DNA of 28,988 bases. Source: Candidatus Accumulibacter sp. UBA704 (GTDB lineage Bacteria > Pseudomonadota > Gammaproteobacteria > Burkholderiales > Rhodocyclaceae). The DNA is taken from positions 1 through 28,988 of the forward strand of contig DBMG01000143.1 of assembly GCA_002304785.1 (NCBI GenBank). The letters run 5' to 3'. The notes below the pieces were generated by a model. It did not search any database, was not told the origin of the DNA, and worked only from the letters and a program-made list of their open reading frames with translations. Both the position numbers and the translations under genes were made by a program. Positions 1 to 6,407 of this stretch are shown here, one piece after another (position 1 is the first letter of the stretch; each line of letters starts with the position of its first letter).

Positions 1-16
1 GACGGCCTTGGCCGTC
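1..16 (-). terminator. Possible hairpin downstream of gltA (window edge)
   Basis: A perfect 7 bp inverted repeat with a 2-nt loop (GACGGCC-TT-GGCCGTC) lies 16 bp past the gltA stop in the direction of transcription. A T-tract, if present, would lie outside the window, so the terminator role is only inferred. Confidence 0.3.
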
Positions 17-32
17 GCCTGTCGCTGAAAAC

Positions 33-1328
33 TCAGCGCTGGTTGATCGGTGGAACATCGCGCCGCGACGCTCCGACGTAGAGCTGGCGAGGACGTCCGA
101 TCTTCAGGTCGGGGTCGGAAATCATCTCTTCCCACTGGGCCATCCAGCCGACCGTGCGAGCCAGGGCGAAGATGCAGGTGAACATTGAGGTCGGGATTCC
201 GATGGCCTTCTGCACGATGCCGGAATAGAAGTCGACGTTCGGATAGAGCTTCTTCTCGACGAAGTACTCGTCTTCCAATGCGATCCGCTCGAGTTCCAGA
301 GCCAGCTTGAACAGGCGGTCGTTTTCCAGGCCCAGCTCCTGCAGAACGTCCGCGCAGATCTTGCGCATCAGCTTGGCACGCGGGTCGAAGTTCTTGTACA
401 CGCGGTGGCCGAAACCCATCAACTTGAACGAATCGTTCTTGTCCTTGGCACGCTTGATGTACTCCGGCACGTGCGACACATCGCCAATCTGCTCCAGCAT
501 CTTCAGGCATGCTTCATTGGCACCGCCGTGCGCCGGTCCCCACAGGCAGCCGATACCGGCGGAGATGCAGGCATACGGATTGGCGCCGGAAGAACCGGCC
601 AGCCGCACCGTCGAGGTCGAGGCGTTCTGCTCGTGGTCCGCATGCAAAGTAAATATCGTGTCGAGGGCATGTACGAGGACAGGATTCGGTTCGTATTTCT
701 CGCATGGCGTCCCGAACATCATGTGCATGAAGTTGGCCGTGTAGGACAGGTCGTTGCGCGGGTACATGAAGGGCTCGCCCATCGAGTACTTGTAGGCCAT
801 GGCGACGATCGTCGGCAACTTGGCGACGATGCGGTTGAAGCTGATATTGCGTTGCGTCTGGTCGGCGAAGTTCTCGGCCTCATGGTAGAACGCGGACAGT
901 GCGCCGACGACCCCGACCATCACGGCCATCGGGTGCGCGTCGCGGCGGAAGCCCTGGTAGAAACGCGCCATCTGTTCGTGAATCATCGTATGCGTCTTGA
1001 TGATATTCACGAATGTCTTCTTCTGCTCGACGTTGGGCAGTTCGCCGTGCTTGAGCAAATAAGCCACGTCGAGGAATTCACATTTCTCCGCCAGTTGCTC
1101 GATCGGATAACCGCGATAAAGAAGCTCCCCCTTGTCGCCGTCGATGAAGGTGATTGTCGACTCGCAGGCGGCGGTGGACAAGAAACCGGAGTCATACGTG
1201 AACAATCCGGTTTTGGCGCCCAGCGTTCGGATGTCGATACAGTCATTGCCATGCACCGGGGTCATGATCGGAAACTCAACCGGCTCACGGCCTTCGATAA
1301 TCAGGGTTGCCTTGCGTTCGGATGCCAT
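33..1328 (-). CDS. gltA: Citrate synthase (type II, hexameric family)
   Basis: Condenses oxaloacetate and acetyl-CoA to citrate, the entry step of the TCA cycle, in the cytoplasm. The protein is 431 residues, close to the 427 of E. coli GltA. Visible active-site motifs are LHADHEQNAST (His about 229), GPAHGGANEA (His about 267), GFGHRVYKNFDPR (His about 308) and PNVDFYSG (Asp about 366), matching the catalytic His/His/Asp set of the family. An in-frame start 14 codons upstream (1370) is possible. I prefer the ATG at 1328 because a GGGAGAG Shine-Dalgarno lies just before it and the protein then begins like other GltA (MASERKATL). It is last in a leftward run gntR-sdhE-gltA, 52 bp after sdhE, and is probably co-transcribed with it. 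Identification is secure. Confidence 0.97.
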   Translation of the reverse strand: MASERKATLIIEGREPVEFPIMTPVHGNDCIDIRTLGAKTGLFTYDSGFLSTAACESTITFIDGDKGELLYRGYPIEQLAEKCEFLDVAYLLKHGELPNVEQKKTFVNIIKTHTMIHEQMARFYQGFRRDAHPMAVMVGVVGALSAFYHEAENFADQTQRNISFNRIVAKLPTIVAMAYKYSMGEPFMYPRNDLSYTANFMHMMFGTPCEKYEPNPVLVHALDTIFTLHADHEQNASTSTVRLAGSSGANPYACISAGIGCLWGPAHGGANEACLKMLEQIGDVSHVPEYIKRAKDKNDSFKLMGFGHRVYKNFDPRAKLMRKICADVLQELGLENDRLFKLALELERIALEDEYFVEKKLYPNVDFYSGIVQKAIGIPTSMFTCIFALARTVGWMAQWEEMISDPDLKIGRPRQLYVGASRRDVPPINQR

Positions 1329-1380
1329 CGGGTCTCTCCCAGTCAGGTTGTTTGTCAATTCAACGTTCACATGCAGCGGA

Positions 1381-1635
1381 TCACTCGGGTCTCACTTTAC
1401 GAAGCATGCTTATTACTTGCGCCTGCACAGGATTTTTGCATTCACGTTTTCCGGTAACCAATGGCCAGAGTTCAATGTCTTGCAGTTCGGCCAGTTCCGC
1501 GAAAGCGGTCTCCTGCTCGGGGCTCAGGTTCGAAAAGTGCTTGTCAAGAAAGTTCCCCAACAAGACATCCATTTCCAACTGCGCTCGATGCGTGCAAATC
1601 CAGCGCAGTCGTTTCAGTTCAACTTCACTCAGCAT
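1381..1635 (-). CDS. sdhE: FAD assembly factor SdhE (succinate dehydrogenase flavinylation)
   Basis: A small (84 aa) cytoplasmic protein of the SdhE/YgfY family, which helps attach FAD covalently to the flavoprotein subunit of succinate dehydrogenase or fumarate reductase. The family pattern is visible: a Trp-rich first helix (LKRLRWIC), then LEMD, a helical body with LSPEQ, and WPLVTGK near residue 58. The start was moved to the second ATG (1635) because GGAGG stands 7 nt before it; the upstream ATG at 1656 has no such site. The conserved RGxxE motif reads RAQLE here, with Ala replacing Gly. It sits between gntR (42 bp gap) and gltA, where sdhE is normally preceded by sdhCDAB, which are absent. 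The family call is good; whether it still serves an SdhA is not known. Confidence 0.85.
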   Translation of the reverse strand: MLSEVELKRLRWICTHRAQLEMDVLLGNFLDKHFSNLSPEQETAFAELAELQDIELWPLVTGKRECKNPVQAQVISMLRKVRPE

Positions 1636-1677
1636 GACGTTACCTCCGTTGTCCAATCGTCAAATGGCACATTGCCT

Positions 1678-2418
1678 TCATCCCAATTCATTGTGATAGT
1701 GGCAGTTTCTTGTCGAATAGAACCCTCGCCTCCACTCCACAGGTTTGTCGCCGTAGGTAAAGGTGACCCGCTCCGCCAGCAACAAGGGGGACCCTTCTGC
1801 GACCTGCAACGCTTCGGCACTCACCTTGTCCGCCGAGACAGCGCGCAGCCTCTCGTTGGCGCGGATGGCACGCACCCCGAAGCGACTTTCGAACAGGCTA
1901 TAGAGCGACGACTCGGCGGAGTTCAGCACGTCCATGGTCAGTTCCGAAAACAGCCCACCGGGCAAATAAATCTCGTCGAATGCCGCCGGATCCTCGCCAA
2001 TGCGCAGCAAGCGGCGCACGATGATGACCAGCGCTCCGGGTTCGAGCCCAAGATGGCGCGCCACGTCGGCCCCGGCCTTGGCGCGCCAGCACGCCAGTGG
2101 AACATTGCTGACCGACCTGGTTTTCCCGTCGTTCGGGGCCAGACACAGGAAACGGGCAAACGAGTCGGGATCGTTGTGAGTGGCGACAAAAGTGCCCTTG
2201 CCCTGGCGTCGGATCAATAGATTCTCGCTGACCAGTTCGTCGATGGCCTTGCGCACTGTCCCTTGGCTGACCCCGTAACGCACCGCCAATTCCGCTTCGC
2301 TCGGCAGAGCGACACCGGGTTTCCATTCCCCGATCTCCAAGCTTCGCGTGATCAGACTGACCACCTGTTTGTACAGCGGCCGGAACGCAAGCGCAGGAGT
2401 AGTTGTCGAAGGGCTCAT
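1678..2418 (-). CDS. GntR-family regulator, HutC/UTRA subfamily
   Basis: A transcription factor of 246 residues. An N-terminal winged helix-turn-helix covers roughly residues 10-80 (LPSEAELAVRYGVSQGTVRK, then RRQGKGTFV as the wing). A C-terminal UTRA ligand domain spans about 85-240 (LLRIGEDPAAFDEIYLPG; ending with the typical ERVTFTYGDKPVEWRRG). The ATG at 2418 is chosen; an alternative GTG at 2436 adds six residues, and neither has a strong Shine-Dalgarno. It is divergent from mdh and first in a likely gntR-sdhE-gltA operon, the position of the TCA-cycle GntR regulator in many betaproteobacteria. Its effector is unknown; a TCA-related acid is a guess. A palindrome over its own -10 suggests autoregulation. 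Confidence 0.88.
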   Translation of the reverse strand: MSPSTTTPALAFRPLYKQVVSLITRSLEIGEWKPGVALPSEAELAVRYGVSQGTVRKAIDELVSENLLIRRQGKGTFVATHNDPDSFARFLCLAPNDGKTRSVSNVPLACWRAKAGADVARHLGLEPGALVIIVRRLLRIGEDPAAFDEIYLPGGLFSELTMDVLNSAESSLYSLFESRFGVRAIRANERLRAVSADKVSAEALQVAEGSPLLLAERVTFTYGDKPVEWRRGFYSTRNCHYHNELG

Positions 2419-2468
2419 AGTTTTAGTGTGTAGCACAATTCAGAAACACCGTCCAACCTATGTCTTAT

Positions 2469-2484
2469 GTCTTATATATGATAC
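2469..2484. promoter_or_regulatory. Candidate GntR operator overlapping the gntR -10
   Basis: The 16-mer GTCTTATATATGATAC is an imperfect palindrome (12 of 16 positions symmetric, GTnTnATATATnAnAC). It is preceded by a tandem 7-mer ATGTCTT ATGTCTT at 2460-2473. It lies in the divergent gntR/mdh spacer and covers the proposed gntR -10, fitting autorepression by the neighbouring GntR protein. The binding partner is inferred from position only. Confidence 0.5.
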
Positions 2485-2499
2485 AAGTCTATTAATCAA
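2471..2499 (-). promoter_or_regulatory. Candidate gntR-sdhE-gltA promoter
   Basis: Read on the minus strand: TTGATT (2499-2494), a 17 bp spacer, then TATAAG (2476-2471). The spacing is ideal for sigma-70, and the start of transcription would fall about 45 bp before the gntR ATG. The -10 lies within the candidate operator. Confidence 0.45.
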
Positions 2500-2502
2500 C
2501 AT

Positions 2503-2532
2503 TTGACACCAGCCAAGCTTCGCACTTATGAT
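2503..2532 (+). promoter_or_regulatory. Candidate mdh promoter
   Basis: A perfect TTGACA (2503-2508), an 18 bp spacer and TATGAT (2527-2532) form a strong sigma-70-like promoter about 100 bp before the mdh ATG. The palindrome at 2469-2484 lies just upstream of the -35. Confidence 0.55.
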
Positions 2533-2637
2533 CGCGGGCAGTTTTTTACCCGCCTTGGATCCCCCGGTTTTCGACAGCAGCCATCTGTCCCTGACCGTCA
2601 TCTTTGATTTTTTGTTATCCATAGGAGTCGCATCATC

Positions 2638-3624
2638 ATGTCAAAAGCCCCCGTCCGCGTTGCAGTCACTGGTGCCGCCGGCCAAATCGGTTACAGCCTT
2701 CTTTTCCGCATCGCCTCCGGTGAAATGCTCGGCAAGGACCAACCCGTCATCCTTCAACTGCTCGACCTGCCCCAAGCCCAGAAAGCCTGCCAGGGCGTCA
2801 TCATGGAACTCGACGATTGCGCGTTCCCGCTCCTGAAAGGCGTTTTTTCCACGGATGATCCGGCCGTGGCATTCAAGGATGCCGACATCTGCTTGCTCGT
2901 CGGCGCCCGCCCGCGCGGCCCCGGCATGGAGCGCTCCGACCTGCTGGCCGCCAACGGCGCCATCTTCACGGTCCAGGGCAAGGCCATCGCCGAAAACGCC
3001 AAGGAGGACGTGAAGGTTCTCGTCGTCGGCAACCCGTGCAACACCAACGCCTACATTGCCGCTGCCGCCGCGAAGAAAGTCGGCCGCACCAACCCGGCCA
3101 ACTACCACGCCATGCTGCGCCTCGACTACAACCGCGCCGCCACCCAACTGGCAACGAAGAGCAGCCGTCCGGTCGAAAGCCTCAAGAAACTGGTCGTATG
3201 GGGCAACCATTCCCCGACGATGTACGCCGATTACCGCAACTGCACGTCGAATGGCGATAGCGTTCCGGCACTGATCAACGATCCGGTGTGGAACAACGAC
3301 GTCTTCCTGCCGACCGTCGGCAAGCGCGGCGCAGCCATCATCGAAGCGCGCGGCGCCTCCTCCGCCGCTTCGGCCGCCAATGCCGCCATCGGTCACGTCC
3401 GCGACTGGGTCAACGGTTGCGACGACTGGGTCACCATGGGCGTTCCGAGCGACGGCTCCTACGGCATCCCGAAGGGCATCGTTTTCGGTTTCCCGTGCGA
3501 GTGCAAGAACGGTTCGTACAAGATCGTTCAGGGCATCGAGATCGACGCCTATTCGCAGGAAAAGATCAACAAGACGCTCAAGGAACTGACCGACGAAGCC
3601 GATGCGGTCAAGGACATGCTCTAA
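2638..3624 (+). CDS. mdh: Malate dehydrogenase (NAD-type)
   Basis: Interconverts malate and oxaloacetate with NAD(H) in the cytoplasm, feeding oxaloacetate to the citrate synthase encoded across the divergent promoter. It is 328 aa, the usual size of the long, cytosolic-type bacterial MDH. Visible motifs are the Rossmann fingerprint TGAAGQIGYSLLFRI (about residues 10-24), the mobile loop GARPRGPGMERSDLL with the malate-specifying arginines (about 89-103), and the catalytic His in VWGNHSPTMYAD (about 187-198). A Shine-Dalgarno AGGAG precedes the ATG by about 10 nt. A rho-independent terminator follows directly, so mdh is probably monocistronic. Identification is secure. Confidence 0.97.
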   Translation: MSKAPVRVAVTGAAGQIGYSLLFRIASGEMLGKDQPVILQLLDLPQAQKACQGVIMELDDCAFPLLKGVFSTDDPAVAFKDADICLLVGARPRGPGMERSDLLAANGAIFTVQGKAIAENAKEDVKVLVVGNPCNTNAYIAAAAAKKVGRTNPANYHAMLRLDYNRAATQLATKSSRPVESLKKLVVWGNHSPTMYADYRNCTSNGDSVPALINDPVWNNDVFLPTVGKRGAAIIEARGASSAASAANAAIGHVRDWVNGCDDWVTMGVPSDGSYGIPKGIVFGFPCECKNGSYKIVQGIEIDAYSQEKINKTLKELTDEADAVKDML

Positions 3625-3648
3625 GCAAACCGTCCTTCGACAACGGAA

Positions 3649-3675
3649 AGCCGCAGCGGGTCTGCGGCTTTTTTT
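3649..3675 (+). terminator. Rho-independent terminator after mdh
   Basis: An 8 bp perfect stem AGCCGCAG/CTGCGGCT with a 5-nt loop CGGGT, followed by a run of seven T, 25 bp after the mdh stop. Confidence 0.9.
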
Positions 3676-3741
3676 CGTCCATAGGGAAAGGGGCTCACGG
3701 TAAAATATGCTTTTTCCCCTTTTCTTTCCTGGAATCCTGTC

Positions 3742-4725
3742 ATGCAACATCCCAGTGACGTTCTTTTCCCCGGCGAAAAGCCGTTCCCGATCATGCCCGC
3801 CGTCGACCATTACGCCGGATCGGAAAAACTGATGAAGAAGGCACTCCAGTTGCAGAACGAACTGGGACCGATCTTCGACATCACCTGCGATTGCGAGGAT
3901 GGCGCCCATGCCGGTGCCGAGCGCGAGCACGCCGAGATGGCCTCCGGCATCATCATGAGCGGCGACAATCGGCACGGCCGAATCGCCGCCCGCGTCCATG
4001 ATTTCACGCACCCGCACTGGCAGCAGGACATCGAGATCATCGTCGGCATTGCCGGGTCGCGGCTGCCGTTCATCACCCTGCCCAAGCCGCGCGGCGTCGA
4101 GGACGTGCGTGCGCAGGTGGCCTACCTGCGCAGTGTCGAAAGCCGAATCGGACTCAAACGCGAGATACCGGTCCATGTCCTGATCGAGACCCTCGGCGCA
4201 TTGCACGAGGTTTGGGATATCGCTGCAACGCCAGGGGTCGAATCGCTCGACTTCGGCCTGATGGATTTCGTATCCGGCCACCATGGTGCGATCCCCGGCG
4301 CGGCGATGCGCAGCCCCGGCCAGTTCGATCACCCGCTCGTGGCCCGGGCGAAATGCGAGATCAGTACGGCCGCGCTTGGCAACGGCGTGGTCCCGACGCA
4401 CAACGTCACCACCGAACTGAAGGATATCTCCGTCATCCGCAACGACGCGCTGCGCGCGCGCAATGAATTCGGCTATCTGCGCATGTGGAGCATTCATCCC
4501 AACCAGATCGTCCCGATCGTCGAGGCCATGCGCCCGGACTTCTCCGAAGTCGAAACGGCAATCGCCATTGTCACTGCCGCACAGGACAAGGACTGGGCAC
4601 CGATCGCCCACGAAGGATTGCTGCACGACCGGGCGTCCTATCGCTATTACTGGGAACTCCTGGCGCGTGCCCACGCCACAGGCATGACGTTGCCGCCGGC
4701 AGTATTGCAGCGCTTCTTCGCGTAG
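3742..4725 (+). CDS. HpcH/HpaI aldolase / CitE-like CoA-ester lyase
   Basis: A 327-residue TIM-barrel protein of the HpcH/HpaI-citrate lyase beta family. These enzymes make or break C-C bonds in CoA esters such as malyl-CoA or citramalyl-CoA using Mg2+. Supporting motifs: CDCEDGAHAGAE near residue 50 (metal-site Glu/Asp region), LPKPRGVEDV near 113 (the KPR segment), HVLIETLGALHEV near 147 (the IET glutamate) and LDFGLMDFVSGHHG near 170. The C-terminal part (MWSIHPNQIVPIVEAM) matches the lyase pattern of linking the next barrel strand to WAIHPxQ. It diverges from classical Mcl and CitE in the first metal-site segment, so the substrate cannot be named. Position after mdh suggests malate or malyl-CoA metabolism (inference). 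The upstream sequence ttttctttcctggaatcctgt contains only a weak ribosome site. Confidence 0.85.
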   Translation: MQHPSDVLFPGEKPFPIMPAVDHYAGSEKLMKKALQLQNELGPIFDITCDCEDGAHAGAEREHAEMASGIIMSGDNRHGRIAARVHDFTHPHWQQDIEIIVGIAGSRLPFITLPKPRGVEDVRAQVAYLRSVESRIGLKREIPVHVLIETLGALHEVWDIAATPGVESLDFGLMDFVSGHHGAIPGAAMRSPGQFDHPLVARAKCEISTAALGNGVVPTHNVTTELKDISVIRNDALRARNEFGYLRMWSIHPNQIVPIVEAMRPDFSEVETAIAIVTAAQDKDWAPIAHEGLLHDRASYRYYWELLARAHATGMTLPPAVLQRFFA

Positions 4726-4733
4726 TAGCGTCA

Positions 4734-5090
4734 ATGGATCTTCAGGCATTAACGCGGGCGCTGGTGGAGTTCCGCGACGAACGCGACTGGTCGCAATTTC
4801 ACAGCCTGCGCAACCTGATCGTATCCCTGAACCTCGAAGCATCAGAATTGCTCGAACTCACGCAATGGAAGAGCGACGCAGAAATCGCGTCGATTGGCGG
4901 AGATGAAAAAAGGATGGAAGCACTCAGGGACGAATGTGCCGACATCCTGCTGTACCTGCTGCTGATCGCCGAGAAAACCAGCTTCGACCTGCTCCACGCC
5001 GCCGAATCAAAGCTAAAAAAAAACGCGCTGAAATACCCGGCCGATAAGTGTCGTGGATCGAGCCGAAAATATAGCGAGTTGCACGACTGA
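4734..5090 (+). CDS. MazG-like nucleotide pyrophosphohydrolase (RS21-C6/dCTPase type)
   Basis: A 118-residue all-helical protein of the MazG/RS21-C6 superfamily, which hydrolyses (d)NTPs to monophosphate and pyrophosphate, often for house-cleaning of the dNTP pool. The two metal-binding motifs are clear: ExxE in LNLEASELLEL (about residues 34-44) and ExxD in RDECADILLYLL (about 65-76). FRDERDW near the start is also typical. The ATG at 4734 lies 8 bp after the lyase stop, so the two genes are probably co-transcribed. An in-frame open region continues upstream but overlaps the lyase gene and carries none of the family signature, so the short form is chosen. Confidence 0.85.
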   Translation: MDLQALTRALVEFRDERDWSQFHSLRNLIVSLNLEASELLELTQWKSDAEIASIGGDEKRMEALRDECADILLYLLLIAEKTSFDLLHAAESKLKKNALKYPADKCRGSSRKYSELHD

Positions 5091-5166
5091 GCCCCCGGGC
5101 GCTGCCGGCCAAGTCGATGACAACGCGCTCCCACGACCATCCGCCCGGACAAGTTGCTTGACAAAA

Positions 5167-5254
5167 CCCTGACACTTTTTCACGATGCCGAAAAAACAGG
5201 ATCCGAAATGAGGTCCGAAGCGCATCACTCAAAGTTGTCTCATTGGTGTCAGGG
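5167..5254 (+). repeat. 9 bp inverted repeat covering the Shine-Dalgarno of the next gene
   Basis: CCCTGACAC (5167-5175) and its exact complement GTGTCAGGG (5246-5254) flank a 70 nt loop. The 3' arm includes most of the AGGGGG ribosome site (5251-5256) of the transglutaminase-like gene. A TTGACA at 5158-5163 could be a -35, but the element at the right distance (CACGAT) is a poor -10. If that promoter is used, the 5' arm would not be in the RNA. Confidence 0.4.
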
Positions 5255-5259
5255 GGCGT

Positions 5260-6396
5260 ATGAAGGGCAACAGGACAAAGCCATTCAATGGCACGGGGGG
5301 TATTCTCTTCTGGGACTATTCGAAGGGAATGGAAAAGCAAGTCAGGGATTTCATCGATGACCAGTATCTGACATCAAACACGCGCACATCGTGCGAAAAC
5401 GTGGGTGGCCGCGCTTTTCTGCGCCTCCGTCTCGATGACGACCTTGCCCGCGATCTAGCGCCTGAGTGGGACACGCTGGATATTGCGGCGAAGATGCATC
5501 TCGATTCCAGAAATTCGGGACGTGACCTGAAGAAGGAGATCCTGCTGTCGATGCTCGCCAGTCCGATGGCAACTCCGTTTCCCAATTTCGAGGAACTGGA
5601 ATCCGCCATTGCGCTGCGCTCATCCATCGTCGATGCCGCGCGTCGAACAAGCGTCGCGTTCGATACCGAGCAGGCCGAACGGCCGGAAGAGTATTTCGAG
5701 TATCACCAAGGGAGCGGTTTCTGCCTGCGCCCGGGAAAGTCATTGATCGATGCCTTGTTGAAAGCGACCCAACCGGACGTTTCCGGAACGCGCTATTCCT
5801 TCTCGTGCTATCGGGCTACCGAATACATCCTCCTGCTGGCGATTGCCACGGGACTGCGGCAACGCAATCCGCATCTGCTGGAACGTCTGGAATCGCTTTG
5901 GCAACGGCGCGCGATCATGTCCAACGAATTCCACAGCGTCTTCCTGCGCGAATTCGGCTCGCTCGATCGGCCGCTGCCGCTGCGCTATTTCGTACCGGGC
6001 GATCGCCTGTGGTTTCGCAACCCGGACGAACGTTCGGCAGACGCCACGGGCTATGAAGGCTCATGGGTGTTCTATCTGGGAGAAGGCCTGTTCTGCAATT
6101 TCTGGAAAATGGACCAGCCCTATACCCTGAAACAGAAATGTCTCGAGATTTACCACTGGCGTCATGGCGCCTACGCGGATGACTCCGGAGAAATGCGTAT
6201 GGATGAAGACGCAGTGGACGACCGCGTTGCCGCCACGTTGCAGGACGACGAGGAAACGGCACGCATCCTCGGATTGATGACCAGACCCCGGGATTCGCGC
6301 GGAGTTTACCGGGATGGCGGATGCATGGATGTGTCGCGTGAGTTTCCGCGCTGGGTCTGCCGGGAAACGACGGACATCCGGTTACCGGCGTCCTGA
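5260..6396 (+). CDS. Tgl-like protein-glutamine gamma-glutamyltransferase homologue
   Basis: A 378-residue protein without a signal peptide. From about residue 108 on it parallels Bacillus Tgl, the spore-coat transglutaminase, as aligned by eye from memory. Segments in order are an LR-SIVDAAR helix (119-129), LRPGKSLIDAL (156-166), YSFSCYRATEYI (179-190) matching Tgl FECATAIVI around its catalytic Cys, FVPGDRLWFRNP (244-255) matching FLGDCLYFKNP, and YEGSWVFYLGEGLF (265-278) matching WRGENVILLGEDKYF. Cys183 would be the nucleophile. The glutamates next to and after it in Tgl (FEC, RGEN) read FSC and EGSW here, and the AHG histidine is absent. About 107 N-terminal and 80 C-terminal residues have no Tgl counterpart I recognise. 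The start is set by AGGGGG just before the ATG; an ATG at residue 24 is possible. Activity is uncertain. Confidence 0.6.
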   Translation: MKGNRTKPFNGTGGILFWDYSKGMEKQVRDFIDDQYLTSNTRTSCENVGGRAFLRLRLDDDLARDLAPEWDTLDIAAKMHLDSRNSGRDLKKEILLSMLASPMATPFPNFEELESAIALRSSIVDAARRTSVAFDTEQAERPEEYFEYHQGSGFCLRPGKSLIDALLKATQPDVSGTRYSFSCYRATEYILLLAIATGLRQRNPHLLERLESLWQRRAIMSNEFHSVFLREFGSLDRPLPLRYFVPGDRLWFRNPDERSADATGYEGSWVFYLGEGLFCNFWKMDQPYTLKQKCLEIYHWRHGAYADDSGEMRMDEDAVDDRVAATLQDDEETARILGLMTRPRDSRGVYRDGGCMDVSREFPRWVCRETTDIRLPAS

Positions 6397-6407
6397 CCCT
6401 TTCGGCG

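Noticed and set aside
405..2220. Long plus-strand frames opposite gltA, sdhE and gntR (405-1457 and 1132-2220)
   Set aside because: Antisense to confident genes, spanning gene boundaries, no ribosome site or domain.
2641..4842. A 733-codon open frame on the minus strand opposite mdh and the lyase gene
   Set aside because: It is antisense to two genes with clear family motifs, and its residues are dominated by Asp, Val, Gly and Ala as expected from the complement of GC-rich codons. No domain is visible.
5091..5259. Possible tRNA or small gene between the MazG-like and Tgl-like genes
   Set aside because: No cloverleaf pattern or CCA end, and no open frame with a ribosome site; only the inverted repeat and a weak promoter-like element.
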